NCBI GenBank assembly: GCA_944990035.1
Contig: CALYLX010000126.1
Location: 1,674,001 to 1,738,000 of the forward strand
Direction of reading: 5' to 3'
DNA length: 64,000 bases
DNA from: Clitopilus passeckerianus
Taxonomy: Eukaryota > Basidiomycota > Agaricomycetes > Agaricales > Entolomataceae
In this document: positions 35,460 through 43,838 of the stretch, piece by piece
Layout: each line of letters opens with the position of its first letter
Position numbering within the stretch: the first letter of the stretch is position 1
The notes under the pieces: model-generated
Told to the model about the DNA's origin: nothing
Databases searched by the model: none
What the model saw: only the letters and a program-made list of their open reading frames with translations
Position numbers and translations under genes: made by a program

Positions 35460-35925
35460 TGTTAAGGCAGAGCCTAACAACTTAGGTAATACTGTTTACG
35501 CTCGATGTCTTTTGATAAACAAAGACAGAGATTTGTCAGCAGCTGCGGCTGTACTGACGACCTGGTGAGATTGACGAAGCAAGGGACTTAAAGGCGAAGT
35601 AAAGAACTAAGCAGTTAGGTAGATTGCCTAGGTCAAGCTGAGGAGCCTTGACCAAATGGTACAGGTTTATATACCTATCTAGTAGTTCTAAATATAGCAC
35701 ATGCGCAGCATGCTGAGTAAGTAATGAGTCATGCGCAGCATGATGAGTAAGTACATGAGTCAGAAAGAGTCAGATAAGGTATAAGTCTCTCACGATCGTG
35801 AGAGATGCGGAGTAAGCATGGAAAAAGATGAAAAATGCGCAGTGATGCGCAGCATATGTGAGTAATCGTGCATAGGTAAGCGGGCCGGGGTATGTAAGGA
35901 GAAACATGTAAGCAAAATCATAACA
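35460..35925 (-). repeat. 5' LTR of Gypsy element A
   Basis: 466 bp, apparently identical to the copy at 28,731. The TATA box is TATATAA on the coding strand at plus 35667-35673. The presumed transcription start CAGCTTGACCT begins at 35640, 33 nt downstream. The palindrome TCTCACGATCGTGAGA lies near 35,786. Confidence 0.92.
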
Positions 35926-36235
35926 GATGCAGCGGTGTCTAAGTTTGGCAACAGGGGTATTCTTGTAAGATAGCTCGAACCTGACGTGGTGTAGCAGTTG
36001 TTAGTTTGTTGTTTTCTTGGTTTTCTTGCATCAGAAAAATTATAAAGTGCTTGACCTATCTTGACTCTTCTTGAACTCAATTTTCTTGAACCTGTCTTAG
36101 TTGGATTGTATTCAAGTTGACCAAGCAGACAAGTTTTGCCTACAATGCTCCAAGTTAGGCTAAGAAGTTCAAGACAAGTAAATTCAGGCTACATTGCCAC
36201 AAAGCATTGTCTAGAACTAATTAGGCATAGGCTAA

Positions 36236-36789
36236 TGTCACGACCTCACCACGACCTACGCCCAGCAAAGCCAACTCGACAGCCATGAGACTCGATTACG
36301 TAAGCTCCAAACCCCCCGAAGACCGGCACCACCACCAAACGGCTCGATAACCAGAGTCATCTTGCCCGCAGCAAGCTCGCAGCACCTCACAGTAACACGA
36401 GTCATTCACACCTAGTCATTTCCACTCATTTTACCTCAGACATACATATATAAACCCCCTAAAAACATCTTAGACAAGTATCCTTGATATTCTTACTTTT
36501 GACCCATACTTCTCGCTTTCCTCTCTTATCGCTCTCGTATCTCTCATCTCTAACTCATTATATATCGCGTGTATGTACAACGTATAATGAGCAATACAAA
36601 CCTCTAGATGCTCAAATACAAGTCCTACGCCAGTTGACTCCCTCCAGTCGTCAACCCCCGAACCATCAACGCGCCATCACGTGCCTTTGATCCCATCAAA
36701 CCCCCGCCTCCCGCCGTACTTTTCAAGTTCGCCTAGTGGTTATTCAACATCCTAGCATCCGTATAGACAGGTCTAAACGGGTCCTAACA
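36236..36789 (+). mobile_element. Solo LTR with perfect 5-bp target duplication
   Basis: Starts TGTCACGACCTCACCACGAC and ends GGGTCCTAACA, i.e. TG...CA. It is flanked on both sides by GCTAA (36231-36235 and 36790-36794). TATATATAAA near 36,447 gives a plus-strand promoter. No internal coding region is present, so the element was reduced by LTR-LTR recombination. It belongs to a different family from the LTRs at 28,731 and 58,087. Confidence 0.85.
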
Positions 36790-36811
36790 GCTAAACAGAT
36801 CAGTATATGTA

Positions 36812-38932
36812 CATCAGCAAACTCAGGTTTTTGGCGCTAGGCACGTATAGTAAATGCCCATTCCTATAGGGTCCAATAGGCCCTTGTAGTTAAGCATAGC
36901 CACCCTCAATTTTCATAGCACATGGTAGACCTGCAAGGCCCACATAGCAACTCATAGCGAGCGGAAGCCTCATAGGTTTGAAAGCTTACATAGTTCGAAA
37001 GCTCTGAGTCACAGAGTTTGGATAGTGTTCCATAGGCATATACCATTTCCAGCAGTATGTTCTCATGGGACAGAGATAAGGATTAAGAGAATGATCTGTT
37101 TGCTCAAATTGCAATCAAGTACTAGTATGCAACATCATAAGCCTATTATCCTGAGAGATGGCAAGTCAAATTTCAGCTTTATTTGAGCTCATTGAGCATG
37201 AGTAGGGCCCGCCACGGGTAACCCTCGGGTGTTTTGACGCAACCCGTACCCGTACCCGTCGCTTAGCCAACCCCTCGGCTAATGCAAGGGTACCCGTGAT
37301 TTGGCCGGAGGGTAGGCAAAGGGTGTGCGGGTAGGAGTTACCCTCGAAGGGTGCGGGTTGAGGATGGTTCTGGCGTCGTAGGAGCTCGATAGACATGCGA
37401 ATAAGTCCTTAGAATGAATATATGAGTAAAGATACGAGAAAACGCGTCCAGAACGCACCTATGATGTCTCCTGCCTGCACCAGGTCTCCTCTCAATATAT
37501 CCCCCCATCTAGCCATCGAAAACACTGATTGACGCGTCTTTTTTGTATTGAATAGTGTAGCCTTGCATTCGGAAGCATTCTAAGCCATATCTACGCGTTT
37601 TACGCGCTTGAAAAGGTGGCCAGAACACGATGTTGCTGCCCAGAACCGTTGCGCTGGCAAATTCAAAGCCGCTTTGTCATGTTCCCACGCCCACTCTGCA
37701 CGCGCGGCTTCACCATTTCTGCGCCGTTTCTTCACCGTTTCTTGAGCTTTTTGTGCAAGGTAAAGTGTATAATGTAGCCGTAGTAAATACCGACAAAAGA
37801 TCAATTAAAAAAGTACCTTTACCCCTCCCAAAACCCAAGGGTAGAGCAAGGGTACCAAATTCCTACCCTTACCCCTACCCCTGCTCTACCCTTGGCCATA
37901 CCCCCAGGGTAACGCCTACCCCTGGCGGACTCTAAGCATGAGCTACACTACATGATGTGAACTTGGCTGTTAAGCTCTTTGAAGGCCAAGAGTGTGGGAA
38001 TACTTCGGCAACTGCTGTAGGATCACTTTACTCAACCTGACACTGCCAACACATCAAACCTTACCTTCCCTCACAATGTTCATCCATTGCCCACAGTTCA
38101 ACTTTTCTTTGAGTGTCCATGATGTGGTAAGAGTGTATTATCCCCACTGTTCTCTGTGTTATGGCAGGCTTGTTTCTGCTGGAGACTTAACGACTCGGAC
38201 AACAATGTCAAGATTATGAAGTCCAATGTTGACTCTGAGTTCTAGGTGAGTTTGTCCCCCTTTCAAACTTTAAAATTCTTACTTAGGACATATTGTTAGA
38301 CTGCAGAAACGCTAGAGGTAACCAGTTACCATGTTGATGGGCTCAACCTGCCAGTGCAAGTGGATTTGTCAGGACACACTTTGAGGGTCTAGTATAGATA
38401 TGTTTAAAACCCCTCGACCTACGTATCTGGGTACTGAGAACTCTGCCCACAGGTGACCCACCAAAGTTGTGTTTGCTATTCCCACAAAACTGCACCTATC
38501 TTGGTTACTAGGGGGAGGACCTTTCCAGCATTGCCCGCATTTCACACAGCCATGTCAATATCATAGAATTGGGCCGTATTGCGTTTGCATTGGAGTACTC
38601 ATACATTTCTTTTATAAGTCCATGTTCTACTTTACACAAATATACTTGAGTTTTCCAATACCCTTTCTTGTAATTCTGTCAGTGAGCACAAAAAAAATGA
38701 ACCATAAAAGTAGCCGCTTCCCACCTGAAAACATGCCACTCGAGAGGTCTATACAGTTGTGGTCCTACTATTTAGAGCTACCTAACAGATCCCCCACTAT
38801 CCTGCACTATCCAGACATGGTACCAACGATCTAGCGCTTCCCACAAAGTATACCTATGCTATGGGACTATGAGACTATGGAGCCCTATGCAGTCCTCTCT
38901 AGGGCTGTATAGCTGGGCCAGGTTTGCTGATG
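36812..38932. mobile_element. Putative DNA element with CATCAGCAAAC termini
   Basis: The left terminus CATCAGCAAACTCAGG and the right terminus CCAGGTTTGCTGATG are inverted over 11 bp. Both are flanked by TA (36810-36811 and 38933-38934). The interior (2.1 kb) has no transposase and hosts the hAT-type insertion at 37,203-37,934. Subterminal regions carry repeated ATAGG/CCTAT words. The short repeat makes this a moderate call; the shared CATCAGCAA start with elements at 26,277 and 27,287 supports it. Confidence 0.5.
37203..37934. mobile_element. hAT-type non-autonomous element with exact 8-bp target duplication
   Basis: The 732-bp element is flanked by AGCATGAG on both sides (37195-37202 and 37935-37942). 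The ends TAGGGCCCGCCACGGGTA and, inverted, TAGAGTCCGCCAGGGGTA match at 15 of 18 positions. Subterminal zones are packed with GGGTA/TACCC words, as in many hAT elements. An 8-bp duplication is the hAT hallmark. Open frames on both strands are low-complexity or short; no transposase. Confidence 0.85.
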
Positions 38933-38934
38933 TA

Positions 38935-39217
38935 TCCAGACTCAGTTGCTACTAAGTATAACAAGCATCACAGATACCACTCAGTTTAGAATAAGCATTA
39001 GCCAAAATATACTAAGTTCCAGATATAAGGCTTAGAAAACATCAGGCAGGAGTTATAATAGTTCAAAATATGATATATATTTCAAGGCAGGTAATACAGA
39101 TATAGACTAAATTATATAGTATAGATATGCTAACTCTCTAACAAGCTATGTGACTGTGCAAAAAGCAGCACATTACATCCAGTAATGGTAGGCCACTCTC
39201 TGGATGCCATGAGAATG
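38935..39217. other. AT-rich spacer without recognisable features
   Basis: Contains simple AT-rich sequence with several TATA runs; no coding frame, no clear repeat ends. It separates the CATCAG-ended element from the Tc1/mariner copy. Confidence 0.5.
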
Positions 39218-39219
39218 TA

Positions 39220-40572
39220 CAGTGACTCAAACAATTGTCTGGATGTTTCGCACTTTTTGAGTATTTACTTAATAACTTTTGCTATACTAAAGTTTGAATT
39301 ATAGTGTTAGTACATAAAACAAAGCATTTGATCTCTGCTACAAGAATATATAGAAGTTACGTAATTCGGATCAAAGCCCGTTTAGATATAGTAGAAACAA
39401 GTCAGAGATACATCCGGTCAATTATTTGACTGTGCTTCCAGAAACACAGACACAGCCCAATTGCAGTGTGCATAGCCCTTGGCAGTGCAGCACAGCCTTA
39501 GAGGCTATGCACTACACCCATATGGCTGTGTTTGCAATACATATAAGCAGCTGAAATGCTATCAGATCCCCACAATTTACCATGCGGCCTATTCCATCTG
39601 CTCAGAAGGAAAACATTATTTCTCTAGCTTCTAACAATTACTCTGTCCGGTCTATTGCCTCCAAACTCAATGTAGGCAAGTCTACTGTGGCTACAGTGCT
39701 TCAAGAAATCTGTCCCAACCGCTCTAAACCTTCTTCTGGCCACCCTTCTAAGCTCACCCCTACTGATAAACGAGCTGTTCTGGCACAATTCAACCATGGC
39801 AGATGCACTAATGCTGTGCAGGTCACCAAACACATTAACACCATTATTTCCAACACTGTCTCCCCGCAAACAGTCAGAAATATACTCAAGAAAAATGATT
39901 TCTATGCTGTTGTGTTGAAGCCAAAGCCCTTGCTTACTTCTGCTCAAAAGAAGGCGCGCATAGCATGGTGCCACAAGCACAAGGAATGCACTGTAGAGGA
40001 CTGGAAGAGGGTGGTATGGTCAGATGGAAGGAAATGGACATGGAAACAGAAGGGCCAGGGCCTTATTCCTAGGGAGATAAAAAAAACAGTTATGAAGACA
40101 ATGATATTGATCTTCTAGACTGGCCAGCACAGTCTCCTATAGTCTGGGACCATATCAAAAGGAAGCTTAATGAATATCCGACTCACGCTAAGGGGGTTTT
40201 TGAAGTTTGGGAGAGAGTTGCAGAGGTATGGGAGAATATACCACCAGAGGTGTGTCAGAACTTAATAGAAAGTATGCCCAGAAGGATAGAAGCAGTCCTT
40301 AAGGCAAAGGGAGGCAATACCAAGTACTAATGGCTGAATTTTATATATCTAATGTACATAGTCAAATAATTGTCCGGATGTATCTCTGACTTGTTTCTAC
40401 TATATCTCAACGGGCTTTGATCCGAATTACGTAACTTTTATATATTCTTGTAGCAGAGATCAAATGCTTTTGTTTTATGTACCAACACTATAATTCAAGC
40501 TTTAGTATAGCAAAGGTTATTAAGCAAATACTCAAAAAGTGCGAAACATCCGGACAATTGTTTGAGCCACTG
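39220..40572 (+). mobile_element. Tc1/mariner-type element, internally deleted
   Basis: 1353 bp between TA target sites (39218-39219 and 40573-40574). The terminal inverted repeats are about 215 bp (39,220-39,434 and 40,358-40,572). They start CAGTGACTCAAACAATTGTC and CAGTGGCTCAAACAATTGTC and are nearly identical through CAAAGCCCGTTTAGATATAG. Each repeat ends internally with GACCGGATGTATC-type sequence in inverted orientation to the outer end. A truncated transposase lies inside. Confidence 0.9.
39582..40330 (+). pseudogene. Tc1-type transposase, catalytic core deleted
   Basis: The N-terminal half is intact: IISLASNNYSVRSIASKLNV is the first helix-turn-helix and GHPSKLTPTDKRAVLAQF leads to the second. 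KARIAWCHKHKECTVEDWKR and VVWSDGRKWTWKQKGQG follow. Then the frame ends at 40,118 after an A-run, and the C-terminal piece continues in another frame as NDIDLLDWPAQSP, IKRKLNEYPTHAKGVFE and MPRRIEAVLKAKGGNTKY. The segment with the second catalytic Asp and flanking core is missing, so the copy cannot encode active transposase. Confidence 0.85.
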
Positions 40573-41158
40573 TAAGATAGGTAAGAGAGTCGGAAGAGGG
40601 TCCGATAACTAAGAGGGTTCTTTTTCTTGCCAAAAGTTCATGGCTTATATACTACTGGGAGGGTCTGTCCATATATGGTAAAGTATATGATGCTTAGTAA
40701 TCTAAATGTATGTATTAATAAGCAAGAGGTCCATATGCCAAATAAGTCTATATGGAATAGAAAGATACCTATAAATGTCTATATGCAGACCCTTCAGTCA
40801 AACTCATGTTGAAGTACGTGACAGCGGACGAAAATAAGACGTTGAAGTATGTACCAGCGGACGTCGGCCGACGTACATAGAGTTACGTGTCGGCTCATCG
40901 AAGATTTTGGTACGCGTCAGCTGAGAGTATTGAGGATGTACGTGTCGGCGGAGGCTTGCATGTCTCGGCTGACATGTACACTGACGGTATGAGTACACAC
41001 GTGTCGGCCGACCTTTTATCAGCCCACACATAAAGATAAGGAACAGTATTGACATAGCCTTATGTGTCGGCTGAAGGTGAATACTTCAAACGGAATCGGC
41101 CAACACGTACCAGTATGTACGAAACCATATGGCTTGGCCAAGAGTGCTCGTAGGCATA

Positions 41159-42762
41159 CAGTGACTCAAACAATTGTCCCAATGTTTCGCACTTTTTGAC
41201 TGTTTGGACAATAACTCTAGACCAAGTACAAACAAGACCAAAGTATAGGTACATTTCTAAAAACATTCAATCTTAGCTTTCCGAATATATAAAAAGATTA
41301 AAACTCCGAATGGAATTGATGGAGATATAGTGCAAACAAGACAGGCCAACATTGGGACAATTATTGGGTCTTAACCCTAAAAATTAGGAAACCACACATT
41401 TAAATACTTCAGATACTTTTTTAAGCCAGTACACTGGTATAGGTAGTTTTCAAAAGACTATACTAGTATATGCACAATAGCTCTAGAGGTATCTTCCTGC
41501 AGAATTCCCTTCCATGTGATTGGATTAATAAAAATACAAATAAAATTAGCAAGCTTGATTGAAAGAGGTGTTAAGACTTTTTGATAGGTCATATACCTTT
41601 AAAATGCAAAAGATAGTCCAAATATATAGTCCCAATGCTCTAGGAATTTTTTCTTCTCTTGTAAAAAGTATGTGTAAGGCTTTTATATTTTCAGAAAATA
41701 AATATTTTTTAAAATAGCCAGATTTATGACCCAAATGCAGTAATATTTATAGGAAACTATTATATTTCACTTGGAATTAGGCTTCATATGAGGATCTATA
41801 GAAGTTACTTGACTTTAGTAGCTGCTTTATGCCTCTAACATAGTCTTTGATTGAGATGAAATAAATCTATTTTAATATCCCCTCTGTGATTACCCATTTT
41901 TCATCCAATAATCACTTTTCTAATCATGTAAATGCTCTGAAATAGCTAGCAGAACAGTCTATTGATTTAATGGTGTAGTTGAATTCTTGATAGATTCAAT
42001 TTCCGTAGCTCCAATCAATATTTTATTGCTTTATACTAATTATACAAATGTACCAGAATGTAATCGCAATTACATCTACCTCAAGCAACTATTTTTGATA
42101 CAATCTAGGTGTACAATGTAAGCCAATTAGACTAATAGTCATGGATATAATGTGCTCTTGAACAGAAATAGCATTAGTAGTTCTGCAGATACCAATATCT
42201 GATTAAATATTAATAAATTTAAATAAATAGCTTAGCAGAATGCCTAGAAAAAGTTTCCTATCATTTAAAGTACTAGCCAAAGGCTTTGTTCAAGTAATAT
42301 AACCTAGCACAAAGGATTCTCACCAATTTCTCCTAAAGAAATAGCAGCAAAAAGTTCAGATAAGCATGTGACATTATAAAAAGTAAATATATCAATGGAG
42401 GATGAGTACTACATTTTTAAGAGCATTGGTGTTGTCTATACTACTTCTATATTATTGTGTTTAGCTATTTAAAATATATACCAGAGTTATATTATGGTTT
42501 CTAATGGTGTATAGCAAGCTATAGCACTGATGAGCCATTTTTAGGGTCAAGACCAAATAATTGTCCCAATGTTGGCCTGTCTTGTTTGCACTATATCTCC
42601 ATCAATTCCATTCGGAGTTTTAATCTTTTTATATATTCGGAAAGCTAAGATTGAATGCTTTTAGAAATGTACCTATACTTTGGTCTTGTTTGTACTTGGT
42701 CTAGAGTTATTGTCCAAACAGTCAAAAAGTGCGAAACATTGGGACAATTGTTTGAGTCACTG
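41159..42762. mobile_element. Non-autonomous Tc1/mariner-type element inserted in left KDZ repeat
   Basis: 1604 bp flanked by TA (41157-41158 and 42763-42764). The inverted repeats are about 225 bp and start CAGTGACTCAAACAATTGTC. The AT-rich interior has no transposase. Its terminal 40 bp are nearly those of the element at 39,220. The right KDZ repeat shows the uninterrupted site (CAGACACATATGCCTACG, TA at 57611-57612), proving a TA-target insertion. Confidence 0.92.
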
Positions 42763-43359
42763 TATGTGTCTGCCGAAGAGTCAGTGATGCTCCCGCACGT
42801 GTCGGCCGAGAATGGGGTAGCGGCCTTGGCTAACAGCAATCGCTTATATATGTGTCGGCCGATTCTCTTCTCTTTCTCTCTTATCAGCCAACACATACCC
42901 CTACGCATTGTAGGGGTATGTGTCGGCTGAGATATCAGCATTCAGTCACGTATCGGCCCATTAGCTCCTCATCAATTACTGTCGGCTGACACATACACAT
43001 ACGGCACTATCAGTTACGTGTCGGCCCACCCGCCCATGCAAGTACGTGTCGGCCCACAACTTCCTTGCTGAGCATCATCAGCCGACACATACCTGTAAGC
43101 TACTCTGAGGTACGTGTCAGCCGACAGCCTTCACTACTTTACGTGTCGGCCGATTTGTTTACCACCAATTGCCCTCGGCCAACACGTAGCTCTATGATAC
43201 ACATGCCCATGTGTCGGCTGGCTTATACATGTACTCACGTATCAGCCGATCCCTTTCCTGCTCATTAACCTTGGCCGACACACTCGTTCACGTCTGACCC
43301 ACGTACGTGTCAGCCGACGCCCACCGTTCTTGTATGTGTCGGCCCAGAAGCTTGACTCC

Positions 43360-43625
43360 CACCCCCACTCGCCCTGCTCTACTAGGTTTCAGCCATACAA
43401 CTCGATTCCCACTCCCTCTCGCCCTGTCCTACTACACTTCATTCCTACAGCTTGATTCCCACCCCCTCTCGCCCTGTCCTACTACACTTCATCCCTACAG
43501 CTCGATTCCCACCCCCACTCTGTTCTACTAGGTTTCAGCCATACAACTCAATTCCCACCCCCTCGCCTGTCCTACTACTTTCAGCCGTACGACTCGATTC
43601 CCACCCCCACTCGCCCTGTTCTACT
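43360..43625 (+). repeat. Pyrimidine-rich minisatellite at inner edge of left KDZ repeat
   Basis: About six imperfect units of 45-49 bp of the form GATTCCCACCCCCTCTCGCC then CTGTCCTACTACACTTCA(T/G)CC-TACAGCT, alternating with CTACTAGGTTTCAGCCATAC. The inverted copy at 56,790-57,030 has roughly one unit less. Confidence 0.85.
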
Positions 43626-43838
43626 AGGTACTCCTCAAATGCCCAATGCTGACTACCATCATAATGAAATTAGAGAGGAATTTCGCTATCAAATTACCTG
43701 TACATTGATATGCATATGCTGTACAACAATAGAAGAATGAATTCTAAAATTGATATAAGATGTAATATTACAAATTCTGTGATTGTAGGTCAAAAAGTGT
43801 CAACAGAAGAAAAGAGATCAACGGGGTTAAGGAGCAAG

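Larger units (their letters stand above)
28731..35925 (-). mobile_element. Full-length Gypsy/chromovirus LTR retrotransposon (element A)
   Basis: 7.2 kb with LTRs at 28,731-29,196 and 35,460-35,925 (466 bp each, TGTTA...TAACA) that appear identical throughout. It is flanked by a perfect 5-bp target duplication GATGC (28726-28730 and 35926-35930). Reading leftward: gag, protease, reverse transcriptase, RNase H, integrase, chromodomain, then an extra zinc-finger ORF. Gag and pol frames are broken by single-base gaps, yet the LTRs are identical, so the insertion is young. The third ORF is intact. Confidence 0.95.
40803..43626 (+). repeat. Left terminal inverted repeat of the KDZ element (interrupted)
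   Basis: About 1.2 kb of repeat sequence, split by the insertion 41,159-42,762. The outer 0.85 kb or so is made of irregularly spaced palindromic words such as GTCGGCCGACACGTA, CACGTGTCGGCCG and TGTCAGCCGACA. The inner 0.27 kb is a pyrimidine-rich minisatellite. The right copy (56,790-57,975) is its inverse. Confidence 0.9.

Noticed and set aside
37630..37935. 101-codon frame with Pro/Lys-rich repeats
   Set aside because: Product of the GGGTA/TACCC subterminal repeats of the hAT-type element.
43065..43268. 67-residue open frame, also found at 57,107-57,310
   Set aside because: The identical translation only reflects the inverted terminal repeats; its content is driven by the repeated words.
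40803..43330. CRISPR-like spacing of short repeats in the KDZ terminal repeat
   Set aside because: The words are palindromic, occur in both orientations and at irregular intervals, and the locus is fungal. They are part of an inverted terminal repeat.
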